From positions 242,286-306,285 of the forward strand of contig NZ_QLLY01000011.1 of NCBI RefSeq assembly GCF_003259365.1: a stretch of DNA of 64,000 nucleotides, read 5' to 3'. A program made the position numbers and the translations under genes. The notes under the pieces are model-generated. The model worked only from the letters and a program-made list of their open reading frames with translations, ran no database searches and was not told the DNA's origin. Positions 14,824 through 24,426 of this stretch are shown piece after piece (position 1 is the first letter of the stretch; the number at the start of each line of letters is the position of its first letter). This stretch comes from Streptomyces sp. PsTaAH-137. GTDB lineage: Bacteria > Actinomycetota > Actinomycetes > Streptomycetales > Streptomycetaceae.

Positions 14824-15522
14824 ATGGTGAGCAGGCCGCTGATCGGCATCAGCACCTACCTGGAGAAGAAGGCCAGTTGGGGGGTGTGGGAGATGCCCGC
14901 GACCCTCCTGCCCGCGGGTTACCCGCAGCTGGTGCAGTCCTCCGGCGGGCTCGCCGCGACGGTGCCGCCGGACGACGCGAAGCACGCGCCGTCGGTCGTG
15001 GCCCGGCTCGACGGGCTGATCATCGCGGGCGGCCCCGACGTGGCGCCGGAGCGGTACAAGGCCGAGCGCGACCCGCGCACCGGCCCGTCCGCCGAGGAGC
15101 GGGACACCTGGGAACTGGCCCTGATCAAAGCCGCGTTGACCTCCGGGACCCCGCTGCTCGGCATCTGCCGCGGGATGCAGCTGCTGAACGTCGCGCTCGG
15201 CGGCACGCTCACCCAGCACATCGACGGCCATGTCGTGGAGACCGGTGTCTTCGGCCGGCACGCGGTGACGCCGGTGCCGGGCACGCGGTACGGGGATCTG
15301 GTCCCGGAGCCGTCGGAGGTGCCGACCTATCACCATCAGGCGGTGGACCGTCTGGGCCGGGGCCTGGTCGCCTCCGCGCACGCTGCGGACGGCACCGTGG
15401 AGGCCGTCGAACTCCCCGGCATGTCCTGGGTGATCGGGGTGCAGTGGCACCCCGAGATGGGTGAGGACAAGCGCGTCACGGAGGGCCTGGTCCGCGCGGC
15501 GGGCACCCCGCACGGCTTCTGA
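14824..15522 (+). CDS. Class I glutamine amidotransferase-like gamma-glutamyl hydrolase (PuuD-like)
   Basis: 232 residues. The nucleophile elbow is GICRGMQLLN (Cys), the His-Glu pair is in VQWHPEMG, and the N-terminus has RPLIGISTYLE. This is the peptidase C26 type that hydrolyses gamma-glutamyl-GABA and related amides, which fits release of glutamate at the end of the gamma-glutamyl-amine route begun by GlnA4. The ATG at 14824 is preceded by GGGAG. It lies 160 nt after the regulator gene and has its own candidate operator. Confidence 0.9.
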   Translation: MVSRPLIGISTYLEKKASWGVWEMPATLLPAGYPQLVQSSGGLAATVPPDDAKHAPSVVARLDGLIIAGGPDVAPERYKAERDPRTGPSAEERDTWELALIKAALTSGTPLLGICRGMQLLNVALGGTLTQHIDGHVVETGVFGRHAVTPVPGTRYGDLVPEPSEVPTYHHQAVDRLGRGLVASAHAADGTVEAVELPGMSWVIGVQWHPEMGEDKRVTEGLVRAAGTPHGF

Positions 15523-15540
15523 ACCCGCCGGGAATGACGC

Positions 15541-16494
15541 TCAGCCCGTACGGGTCAGGCCCAGCAGATCGCGGGCCGGTCCCGTCGGCCGGTGTCCCGT
15601 GGGCCAGACGGCGCGCAGGGCGCGGGTCAGCGGGGCGGCGTCCAGCGGGATCTCGACCAGGCGGCGGGCGGTCAGCTCCTCGCCGACGGCCAGTTCGCTG
15701 AGGACCGAGGGGCCCGCGCCGCTCACCGCGGCGGCCTTCACCGCCGTCGTGGAGGAGAGTTCGATCAGCGGGCGGGCCAGACCGCCGAGCGCGGCGTCGA
15801 GGACCTGCCGGGTGCCCGAGCCCTCCTCGCGGAGGATGAGCGCGGTCGCGGCCAGCTCGTCGGGCGCCAGTGGCTTGCGGCGCCGGGACCAGGGGTGCGT
15901 CGGGGCCGTCACCACGATCAGCCGGTCGTGGGCGATGACCGTCGAGTCCAGTCCTGCCGGAACGGTGAGGCCCTCGACGAACCCCAGGTCCGCCTCGCCC
16001 GCGAGCAGCCGCTCCGCGACCACCGCCGAGTTCCCGGCCAGCAGCGAGACCGCCGTGTCGGGCCGCGCGGCCCGCAGCGCGAGGAGCCAGCGCGGCAGCA
16101 GGTACTCGGCGATCGTCATGCTCGCCGCCACGGTGAGCCGCGAGTCCCTGCGGTCGCGCAGCGCCTGCGCCCCCGCGTCGAACTCCTCCGCCGCCGCCAC
16201 GATCCGCCGCGCCCAGTCGGTGACCAGCGCGCCGGTGTCGGTCAGCCGGGAGCCGCGCGGCGAGCGGTCGACCAGGGCCAGGCCGAGCTGGCGTTCCATG
16301 GAGCGGATCCGGCTGCTGGCCGCGGGCTGGGTGATGCCGAGTTCACGGGCGGCGGCGCCGAGGCTGCCCAGGCGCGCCACGGCGAGGAGCAGTTCGAGCG
16401 CGCCGAGGTCGGGCACGCGGTGGGCGAGCATCCCGGGCGGGGGCTCGCGCCCGGTCGCCTGCTGCTCCTGCTGCCTCTGCCGTTCCTCGCCCAT
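15541..16494 (-). CDS. LysR-family transcriptional regulator
   Basis: 317 residues. The N-terminal HTH has LGSLGAAARELGITQPAASSRIRSME, followed by the periplasmic-binding-like effector domain. It has an unusual Gln/Glu-rich N-terminal extension of about 25 residues. It is divergent from the TDT transporter gene across a 70-nt spacer, so it very likely controls that exporter. The ligand is unknown. Confidence 0.92.
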   Translation of the reverse strand: MGEERQRQQEQQATGREPPPGMLAHRVPDLGALELLLAVARLGSLGAAARELGITQPAASSRIRSMERQLGLALVDRSPRGSRLTDTGALVTDWARRIVAAAEEFDAGAQALRDRRDSRLTVAASMTIAEYLLPRWLLALRAARPDTAVSLLAGNSAVVAERLLAGEADLGFVEGLTVPAGLDSTVIAHDRLIVVTAPTHPWSRRRKPLAPDELAATALILREEGSGTRQVLDAALGGLARPLIELSSTTAVKAAAVSGAGPSVLSELAVGEELTARRLVEIPLDAAPLTRALRAVWPTGHRPTGPARDLLGLTRTG

Positions 16495-16504
16495 AAGGCC
16501 AGGT

Positions 16505-16531
16505 TATGCCCTCATACAGGGAACGTCCCTG
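16505..16531. promoter_or_regulatory. Candidate LysR-regulator binding sites
   Basis: Two adjacent inverted repeats fill the spacer: TATG-CCCT-CATA (16505-16516) and CAGGGA-ACG-TCCCTG (16517-16531). The first is close to a T-N10/11-A LysR box. They lie between the divergent lysR and transporter starts. Confidence 0.45.
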
Positions 16532-16564
16532 GTGGGGGGCGTTCGGTCGGCGCATCGTGAAGGC

Positions 16565-17692
<1,128 letters not shown>

Positions 17693-17714
17693 CGGTCGGC
17701 GCCGGTCGCCGGGA

Positions 17715-17903
17715 TCAGCGCTTCAGGGCGCGGTAGCGCCTGAGCAGCGCGGTGATCCGGTCCCGGTCGGCCGCGCCGTTCAGCTCGGTCAGCAGGTCGT
17801 CGGGGCACAGCTCGTAGTGGTCGCCCCACCAGCGCCTGCCCCGGTTGTCCCAGACGCGATAGCCGCCCGGGACGCCTCGTGCCACGTAGCGCCGCTTGCT
17901 CAC
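17715..17903 (-). CDS. Small Trp/Arg-rich protein, function unknown
   Basis: 62 residues starting at GTG (17901-17903), overlapping the stop of the upstream gene by 4 nt (GTGA). Notable features are RRYVARGVPGGYRVWDNR, a WW pair and an acidic-then-basic C-terminus ending RYRALKR. It has no signal peptide or membrane helix. I recall similar small conserved actinomycete proteins but no function. Tight coupling implies a role with the metal-receptor-like protein upstream. Confidence 0.75.
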   Translation of the reverse strand: MSKRRYVARGVPGGYRVWDNRGRRWWGDHYELCPDDLLTELNGAADRDRITALLRRYRALKR

Positions 17904-18610
17904 CGCTCCCCCAGCTCCCTTCCCAGCACCTCGGGCGCCCGGGCCAACGACGGCCCGTACCAGGTGAGATGGCGGCCGCTGACCAGTGCCGACGGGGCCG
18001 TGAACGCCTCCGGTCCGTCGTCGGCGGTGAAACGGTACGGCTCGTCGGGCAGCACCACCACGTCTTTTTCCACGGCGTCCAGTGCGTCGAGCGGGACGCG
18101 GGGATAGCGCTCGGCGTGGTCCGCGTACACGTTGTCGACGCCGAGGCGGGCGAGCAGATCGCCGGCGAAGGTGTCGCGGCCGACGACCATCCACGGGCGC
18201 CGCCAGATGGGGATCACGGCCCGGAGGCGGCGGGCGGGCGGAGCGAGAGCGGCCCAGGCGGCCTCGGCCTCGTCGAGCCAGCGCGGCCGGGAGCGCGCCC
18301 CGCACGCGCGCAGCACCCGGTCCAGCTCCGCCGTCGCCTGCGGCAGGGTGCGCACCTCGGTGACCAGGACCTCGATCCCGGCGGCGCGCAGGGCGGCGAG
18401 GTCGGGGCCGCGGTTCTCCTCCTCGTTGGCCACGACCAGGTCGGGGCGGAGCGCGGCGATCGCCGGGACGTCGGGGTTCTTCGTGCCGCCGATCCGGGGC
18501 ACGTCCAGGCCGGCCGGGTGGGTGCACCAGTCGGTGGCGCCGACGAGGACGCCCGGCAGCGTGACGGCGACCGCCTCGGTCAGGGACGGCACGAGGGAGA
18601 CGACGCGCAT
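17900..18610 (-). CDS. BtuF-like helical-backbone metal receptor without signal peptide
   Basis: 236 residues. It begins directly with MRVVSLVPSLTEAVAV and contains the BtuF/TroA features ATDWCTHP, RIGGTKNPD and LRPDLVVANEEEN. Periplasmic members bind vitamin B12 or iron chelates, but this one lacks any export signal or lipobox, so it is probably cytoplasmic. It is the middle gene of a three-gene operon: 9 nt after the XRE-cupin stop and overlapping the small 62-residue gene. It could be a cytosolic ligand sensor; that is inference. Confidence 0.85.
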   Translation of the reverse strand: MRVVSLVPSLTEAVAVTLPGVLVGATDWCTHPAGLDVPRIGGTKNPDVPAIAALRPDLVVANEEENRGPDLAALRAAGIEVLVTEVRTLPQATAELDRVLRACGARSRPRWLDEAEAAWAALAPPARRLRAVIPIWRRPWMVVGRDTFAGDLLARLGVDNVYADHAERYPRVPLDALDAVEKDVVVLPDEPYRFTADDGPEAFTAPSALVSGRHLTWYGPSLARAPEVLGRELGER

Positions 18611-18619
18611 GCCGGGGCC

Positions 18620-19195
18620 CTACTTGGGTCCTGGCTCGTCGACCGCCTCGATGTGCTCCCCGACGGCGACCACGAGCACCCGCGCGTCCGGCACGGTCGC
18701 CCGCCACCGGTGCCGTACGCCACCGGTCAGATACAGGGTGTCACCGCGCACGAGCCGGTACGCGCGTCCCTCGGCCTCCACCTCGACGGCACCCTCGGTG
18801 ACATGCATCAGCACGTCGTTGCGCAGCTGGAACTCGCGGCCCGGGTCGTGGTCCCCCACGAACTCCTGGGCCTGCATCTGGTGGTGCCCGCGCACCAGGG
18901 ACCGCACGACGCCGCCCGCCGAGTCCTCCTCGACGCCCGTGTCGTCGGCGCGGACCAGATCGACGGTGCGGGCCGGGTCGGCGGCGGCGAGCAGTTCGAC
19001 GGCGGTGGTGCCGAGGGCGTCGGCGACCTTCTCCAGGGAGCGGCGGCTGGGCCGCGCCCGCTCGTTCTCCACCTGGCTGAGGAAGGGCACCGACAGGCCG
19101 CTGCGCTCGGCGACGGCGGACAGCGTCAGCTCCAGTGTCCGGCGGCGGCGCCGGACGGCCGCGCCCACGCGGAGTGACTCCTTGTGTTCATCCAT
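18620..19195 (-). CDS. XRE-family regulator with cupin sensor domain
   Basis: 191 residues. An N-terminal HTH (LTLSAVAERSGLSVPFLSQVE) is followed by a C-terminal cupin barrel (about 110-185; LYLTGGVRHRWRATVPDA). This SinR/PuuR-like architecture senses a small molecule in the cupin and controls adjacent genes. It leads an operon with the metal-receptor-like and 62-residue proteins, which it may regulate. ATG at 19193-19195. Confidence 0.92.
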   Translation of the reverse strand: MDEHKESLRVGAAVRRRRRTLELTLSAVAERSGLSVPFLSQVENERARPSRRSLEKVADALGTTAVELLAAADPARTVDLVRADDTGVEEDSAGGVVRSLVRGHHQMQAQEFVGDHDPGREFQLRNDVLMHVTEGAVEVEAEGRAYRLVRGDTLYLTGGVRHRWRATVPDARVLVVAVGEHIEAVDEPGPK

Positions 19196-19306
19196 GACGT
19201 CCGCTCCCTCCCACCGCCGGCCTGTCCGTTTGATTGCACCCTACGCATGTTCGTCTCGACGTTTCATGCGAGCGGCACAAGCCGCGGTCCCGGATCCGGC
19301 CGTGTG

Positions 19307-20281
19307 CTACAGCTCGCGCCAGTACACGAGCTGCCCCGCCTCCCCCGGCGCGGCCCCCTCCGCCGGGATGAACAGGCTTACCAGGAGCGCCCGGTGACCG
19401 CCAGGGTCCGTGATCCGGGTCGCGGACGGATTGGCGAAGGAGGTGGAGCCGCCCCCGGTGCGCAGCGGGACCCGGTCGGCTCGGCCGGACGCGGGATCGT
19501 AGGCGTACGCCGACCAGCTGCCGAAGTCGTCCCGCCACCGCTGCCCCTCGATGAGCACCATGGGCTCTCCGGCGAGGCCGACCCGGTCGCGGTCCCCTAT
19601 GTTGCCGCTGGTGCCGTACCGCTCCACGGCCCGGTCGAGGCGGTGGTCGGGGGTGGCGCTCCAGGTGGTGAAGTCCTTCAGCGTGGCGGTGAGTTGGCGG
19701 TCGGTGTCGCAGTCGGCGCGGTAGTGGCCGGTCAGCTCGACGGTGTCGCCGTGCACGGCGGTGATCGCGGGGGTGCCCTCGGCGCAGGCGGAGAGGGTGC
19801 GGGGCGCGTCGAAGCGGTGGGCGGCGCGGCCGGTGAGGAGTGCGTCCAGATCGTCGTAGGCGCGTACGGCGATGTGGTTGCGGGGGTCCTTCTCGTACGC
19901 CAGGACGTAGCCGCCGTGGCCGTCGGCGGCGAGAGCCGGCTGGCTGGAGCCCGCGCCGAAGTCGTGGCGGCGCTGCCAGTGCAGCAGGTCCGCGGAGGTG
20001 GCGATGGCCGAGTGGAAGCGGCCGTCGGCCCGCATCGTGTGGTACACGGCCAGATACGTTCCGCTGCCGGCCTGGACGATCTGGGCGGCGTCCATGGTGG
20101 CGCCGGTGTCGTCGGTGAGGCCGTAGCGGTGTCCGTCCGCCGCGGTGACGTCGGCGGCAAGCGCGACAAAACGGGCGGTGGCCGCCGAGGCCGGGTGGGC
20201 GCTGGCCCCGGGCAGCTGCGTCAGCAGCAGGACCACGGCGAGCGCGGCGGCGACGAAGGCGCTGAGCCGGGCGGCGGTCAC
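19307..20281 (-). CDS. Secreted beta-propeller-like protein
   Basis: About 324 residues from GTG (20279-20281). A signal sequence (SAFVAAALAVVLLLTQLPG) precedes a secreted domain with blade-like repeats such as GSGTYLAVYHT, SAIATSADLLHWQRR and GGYVLAYEKDP, reminiscent of five-bladed GH43/GH32-type glycoside hydrolases or sugar-binding propellers. I cannot locate a convincing catalytic triad, so the enzyme activity is open. An upstream ATG (20401) would read through the terminator palindrome and is rejected. Confidence 0.75.
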   Translation of the reverse strand: MTAARLSAFVAAALAVVLLLTQLPGASAHPASAATARFVALAADVTAADGHRYGLTDDTGATMDAAQIVQAGSGTYLAVYHTMRADGRFHSAIATSADLLHWQRRHDFGAGSSQPALAADGHGGYVLAYEKDPRNHIAVRAYDDLDALLTGRAAHRFDAPRTLSACAEGTPAITAVHGDTVELTGHYRADCDTDRQLTATLKDFTTWSATPDHRLDRAVERYGTSGNIGDRDRVGLAGEPMVLIEGQRWRDDFGSWSAYAYDPASGRADRVPLRTGGGSTSFANPSATRITDPGGHRALLVSLFIPAEGAAPGEAGQLVYWREL

Positions 20282-20365
20282 GGTGCCATCGAGCGTACGA
20301 GCGGACGGCGGCCGTACGGCCCGTCCGGCGCGTGGGGTGCGCCACAGACCCCGGGGACGGCAGAC

Positions 20366-20403
20366 GGGTGGGCCCCGACGGTACGTACCGTCGGGGCCCA
20401 CCC
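20366..20403. terminator. 38-bp perfect palindrome, terminator of the ABC importer operon
   Basis: Arms GGGTGGGCCCCGACGGTAC (20366-20384) and its exact complement (20385-20403) abut with no spacer. It lies 46 nt after the permease/binding protein stop on the minus strand and ahead of the secreted-protein gene. Confidence 0.8.
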
Positions 20404-20448
20404 CGTGTCCTGCTCACCGCTCCTGGTGCGTCGTCCTGATCAGGAGAG

Positions 20449-23070
20449 TCAGGAGACGGGAGCCAGCTTGTCCTCCAGGCCCGGCTGGGAGTCCAGCCAC
20501 TTGCGCGCGGAGGCCTTCTCGTTGCCCGCGCCGCCCTTCTGGATCTCCACCTCCAGCGAGGCGAGCTGCTTGTCGGTCATCTTGAAGTTCTTCAGCCACT
20601 TGGTGAACTCGGGGAAGTCCGAGGCGAAGTCCTTCTTGCCGACGATGTGGATCCGCTCGCCCTTGCCCCAGGCGCCCTTCGGGTCCTTGAGCTTCTTCAG
20701 GTCGTACTTGCCGTACGCCCAGTGCGGCGACCAGAGCGTCACCACGACCGGCTCCTTCTTCTTGATGGAGCGGTTCAGCTCGGCCAGCATCGACGAGGTG
20801 CTGGAGGAGACGACCTTGTACTCGCCCTCCAGGCCGTACGCCTTCAGGACCTTCTTGTTCAGCGTTCCCATCATTCCGGCACTGGCCTCGATGCCGATGA
20901 TCTTCCCGTTGAACTTCTTGCCCTGACCCTTGAGGTCGGCGAGCGAGTCGATGCCCTTCACGTACGACGGGACCGTCAGCTCCAGTGACGTGGGCCCGTA
21001 CCAGGAGCCGATGTCGGAGAGCTGGTCCTTGTACTTGTCCACGTACTGCTTGTGCGTCTGTGGCAGCCAGCTGTCGAGCTGGACGTCCATCTGCCCCTGC
21101 GCGAGCGAGGTGTAGAGGGGGCCCGGGTCGAGCTGCTTGAGGTTCGGCTTGTAGCCGCGGTCCTCCAGGATGTTCTGCCACAGGTAGCTGGTCGCGATGG
21201 CCTCGTCCCACGGGAAGTAGCCCATGTTGACGGTCTTGCCCGCGTCCTTGCCCTGCTTCTGCGCGCCGCCGCCGGGAACCGGGGCCAGCTGGTCGACCAG
21301 GCCAGGGTTCTTCTTCAGCCAGGTGCGCACGCCGTCCTGCTCGTGGCCCTCACCGGCGGCCTTGATGTCGTTCTCCAGGCTCGTGAGCTGCTTCTCGGTG
21401 AGCTTGAAGTCCTTCAGCCACTTGGCGACCGTCGGGTCCTTCTTCGCGAAGCCCTTGTGGGCGACCGTGTGCAGGTTCTCGCCCTTGCCCCAGGCGCCCT
21501 TCGGGTCCTTGAGCTTCTTCAGGTCGTACTTGCCGTACGCCCAGTGCGGCGACCACAGGGTCACCACGACCGGCTCCTTCTTCTTGAGGGAGCGCTCCAG
21601 CTGGGCGAGCATCGTCGAGGTGCTGGACGAGACGACCTTGTACTCGCCGTCGAGGCCGTACTCCTTGAGGACCTTCTTGTTGAGGGTCCCCATCATTCCG
21701 GCGCTGGCCTCGATGCCGATGATCTTGCCGTCGAACTTCTTGCCCTGACCCTTGAGGTCGGCGAGCGAGTCGATGCCCTTCACGTACGAGGGGACCGTCA
21801 GCTCCAGCGACGTCGGGCCGTACCAGGAACCCATGTCGTCGAGCTGGGACTTGTACTTGTCCCAGTACGCCTTGTGGGTCGTCGGCAGCCAGGAGTCGGT
21901 CTGGAAGTCGATGTCGCCGCGCGCCACGCCGGAGTACAGCGGGCCCGGGTCGAGCTGCTTGACGTCCGTCTCGTAGCCGCGCTGCTCCAGCAGCTCCTTC
22001 CACAGGAACGTGGAGGCGGTGCCCTCGTCCCAGGGGATGTAGCCGATGTTGATCTTCTTGCCCTGGCCGACGTTCGTGCTCTTGCCCGCGGTGGCGGAGT
22101 CGTCCGAGCCCGCGAGGTTCATCCCGCCGGCGACCAGCGCCAGGGCGACCACACCGACGACGGCGACGACGCCGGCCGGCTTGTAGTGCGCGAAGGAGAA
22201 CCCGCTGCGGGTCGCGGCCAGCTTGGCGGCGGCGCGGCGGCCCAGCGGGGAGACCCGCTCGTTGAGGGCGCCCGTCATCCGGTCCAGGTACATGGCGAGG
22301 ACGACGACCGCGACACCGCTCTCGGCGGCGAGGCCGACCTTGAGCTGGGTGATCGCCGAGTAGACCTGCTCACCGAGGCCGCCCGCACCGGCCATACCGC
22401 CGATGACGACCATCGACAGAGCCAGCATGATGACCTGGTTGACACCCGCCATGATCGTCGGGAGCGCCAGGGGCAGCTGGACGCGCGTCAGGGTGGAGCG
22501 CGGGCTGGTGCCGAACGCGTCGGCCGCCTCGATCAGCTCACCGTCGACCTGCCGGATGCCCAGCTCGGTCATGCGCACGCCCGGGGGCATCGCGAAGATG
22601 ACCGTCGCGAGCAGGCCCGGGGTGGTGCCGACGCCGAAGAACATGACGCCGGGGATCAGGTAGATGAACGCAGGCATCGTCTGCATGACGTCGAGCACGG
22701 GCCGGATGGCGCTGCTGACGCGGCTGCTGCGCGCGGCCCAGATGCCGACCGGCACGGCGATGACGATCGTGATGACCGCCGCGACGAGCACGAGGGACAG
22801 GGTGTCCATCGCGTCGTCCCACAAGCCGAGCGAGTCGATCAGCGCCATGCCGACGAAGGCCAGGACGCCGGGGAGCAGACCGCGCAGCCAGCACGCGATC
22901 ACGGCGAGGATGCCCGCCATCAGCAGCGGCTCGCCGCCGCCGAGGACCGCGTCCACGCCGTCGTACATGCCACCCAGAACCGTCTGGATGAAGTCGAACA
23001 GCCAGGTCAGGTGCGACTGGAGCCAGTCGACCGCGTCCTCGACCCAGTCACCGAAATGAAGCCTAGGCAC
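20449..23070 (-). CDS. Glycine betaine/proline-type ABC importer: permease fused to two binding domains
   Basis: 873 residues. Residues 1-300 are a ProW/OpuAB-type permease with several helices and a permease loop (AADAFGTSPRSTLTRVQLP). A further helix at about 310-325 is followed by two OpuAC-type binding domains, about 337-599 and 611-872, each starting with IGYIPWDE or MGYFPWDE and containing WSPHWAYGKYD. The importer takes up betaine or a similar compatible solute. The two domains are near-identical over long blocks. The GTG start overlaps the ATPase stop by 8 nt. The usual family has one binding domain per permease chain. Confidence 0.93.
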   Translation of the reverse strand: MPRLHFGDWVEDAVDWLQSHLTWLFDFIQTVLGGMYDGVDAVLGGGEPLLMAGILAVIACWLRGLLPGVLAFVGMALIDSLGLWDDAMDTLSLVLVAAVITIVIAVPVGIWAARSSRVSSAIRPVLDVMQTMPAFIYLIPGVMFFGVGTTPGLLATVIFAMPPGVRMTELGIRQVDGELIEAADAFGTSPRSTLTRVQLPLALPTIMAGVNQVIMLALSMVVIGGMAGAGGLGEQVYSAITQLKVGLAAESGVAVVVLAMYLDRMTGALNERVSPLGRRAAAKLAATRSGFSFAHYKPAGVVAVVGVVALALVAGGMNLAGSDDSATAGKSTNVGQGKKINIGYIPWDEGTASTFLWKELLEQRGYETDVKQLDPGPLYSGVARGDIDFQTDSWLPTTHKAYWDKYKSQLDDMGSWYGPTSLELTVPSYVKGIDSLADLKGQGKKFDGKIIGIEASAGMMGTLNKKVLKEYGLDGEYKVVSSSTSTMLAQLERSLKKKEPVVVTLWSPHWAYGKYDLKKLKDPKGAWGKGENLHTVAHKGFAKKDPTVAKWLKDFKLTEKQLTSLENDIKAAGEGHEQDGVRTWLKKNPGLVDQLAPVPGGGAQKQGKDAGKTVNMGYFPWDEAIATSYLWQNILEDRGYKPNLKQLDPGPLYTSLAQGQMDVQLDSWLPQTHKQYVDKYKDQLSDIGSWYGPTSLELTVPSYVKGIDSLADLKGQGKKFNGKIIGIEASAGMMGTLNKKVLKAYGLEGEYKVVSSSTSSMLAELNRSIKKKEPVVVTLWSPHWAYGKYDLKKLKDPKGAWGKGERIHIVGKKDFASDFPEFTKWLKNFKMTDKQLASLEVEIQKGGAGNEKASARKWLDSQPGLEDKLAPVS
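20452..21238 (-). repeat. Intragenic tandem repeat, distal copy (binding domain 2)
   Basis: About 787 bp matching 21274-22060 at an offset of 822 bp. Identity is strongest around 20701-20760 and 20880-21009. Confidence 0.85.
21274..22060 (-). repeat. Intragenic tandem repeat, proximal copy (binding domain 1)
   Basis: Partner of 20452-21238. The encoded domains differ mostly at their N-terminal halves and are nearly identical in the blocks around the ligand-binding Trp and His residues. Confidence 0.85.
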
Positions 23071-24178
23071 CGGCGTTCACCTTCTCCACCGGGCCGTCGC
23101 CCTCCGAGTCCTGCGGGGCCTCGGAGTCCTGTGCGGCATCTGAGATCTCTACGGTCTTCATCGGCTCGCCGAGCACGGCGAGCAGCCGCTGGCGCGGGAC
23201 GACGCCGAGCAGCTTGCCGGAGTCGTCGGTCACGGCCACGGGTATCTCGCTGGTCGAGCAGGGCGTGAACAGCTCGATGATCGGGGTGTCCTCGGTGACC
23301 GTCGCCGGGGCCTCGGCCGCCTTGTACCCCTGGTCGGGGGTGGCCATGATCGCGCCCGCGCTCAGCACGCGGGAGCGGTCGACGTCCTGGGTGAAGGACG
23401 CGACGTAGTCGTTGGCCGGCGTGACGAGGATGTCCTCGGCGGAGCCGATCTGGACGATGCGGCCGTCGCGCATGACGGCGATGCGGTCGCCCAGGCGCAT
23501 GGCCTCGTTCAGGTCGTGGGTGATGAAGACGATGGTCTTCTTCAGGGTCTTCTGCAGTTCGAGCAGCTGGTCCTGCATGTCGCGCCGGATCAGCGGGTCG
23601 AGCGCGCTGAACGACTCGTCCATCAGGAGCATGTCGGCGTCGGTGGCGAGCGCGCGGGCCAGGCCCACACGCTGCTGCATACCGCCGGACAGCTCGTCGG
23701 GGAAGGACTTCTCCCACCCCTTCAGACCGGCCAGCTCCAGCGCCTCGTGGGCGCGCTTCTCGCGCTCGGCGCGCGGCACGCCCTGCACCTCGAGCCCGTA
23801 GGCCGCGTTCTCCAGGACGGAGCGGTGCGGGAAGAGCGCGAAGTGCTGGAAGACCATGCTGATCTTCTTGGAGCGCACCTCGCGCAGGTCGCGTGCGGAC
23901 AGCTGCGTCAGGTCCTGGCCGTCGAAGCGGACGTGTCCCGCCGTGGGCTCCAGGAGTCCGTTGAGCATGCGCAGCAGCGTGGACTTGCCTGATCCGGACA
24001 GACCCATGACGACAAAGATCTGGCCCGGCTCGACGGTGAAGGACGCTTCGATGACGGCGGCTGTGGTGCCGTCGGCGCGCAGCTCATCACGGTCGGCTCC
24101 GCGGCGGAGTTTTTCCACCGCCTCAGCGGGTCGTCTTCCGAACACCTTGTACAGGTCTTCGGCTTCAAGCCTGGACAC
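23063..24178 (-). CDS. Glycine betaine/proline-type ABC importer ATPase with CBS domains
   Basis: 371 residues from GTG (24176-24178), which has GAGAGG 5 nt upstream. Walker A is GLSGSGKST (about 59-67), the signature LSGGMQQR and Walker B LLMDESFSALDP. A C-terminal CBS module (about 280-345, ending around LLGVVPRQRLL) follows, as in OpuAA, where it senses ionic strength. It pairs with the overlapping permease gene downstream. Longer in-frame starts upstream have no family similarity. Confidence 0.95.
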   Translation of the reverse strand: MSRLEAEDLYKVFGRRPAEAVEKLRRGADRDELRADGTTAAVIEASFTVEPGQIFVVMGLSGSGKSTLLRMLNGLLEPTAGHVRFDGQDLTQLSARDLREVRSKKISMVFQHFALFPHRSVLENAAYGLEVQGVPRAEREKRAHEALELAGLKGWEKSFPDELSGGMQQRVGLARALATDADMLLMDESFSALDPLIRRDMQDQLLELQKTLKKTIVFITHDLNEAMRLGDRIAVMRDGRIVQIGSAEDILVTPANDYVASFTQDVDRSRVLSAGAIMATPDQGYKAAEAPATVTEDTPIIELFTPCSTSEIPVAVTDDSGKLLGVVPRQRLLAVLGEPMKTVEISDAAQDSEAPQDSEGDGPVEKVNAGA

Positions 24179-24426
24179 ATACACCTCTCGGGTTGAAGCA
24201 GGACGGCCCGCCTCCCCCGCCGGCGGGCCGCGGAGCGAGACGGATTCTGTCCGTCCGGCCGACCTCGCCCAACCGTTCATTAGTTGAACGTGAGACCGGG
24301 TTCGCTCCGGCTCGGCGCCTGCCCGGCCTTATGCAGAGCAAACACATGAGTGGTCCAGTTCACATTCCGTTCACCACGTGCCCGGCGGCTGTCGGCATCT
24401 GTCGGCGTTTGTCAGTGGCCTACGGC

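Noticed and set aside
24281..24426. TGTCGGC repeats and GTTCAC repeats upstream of the exonuclease gene
   Set aside because: Short and irregular; they may be operator parts for the ABC importer, but I see no consistent spacing or palindrome.
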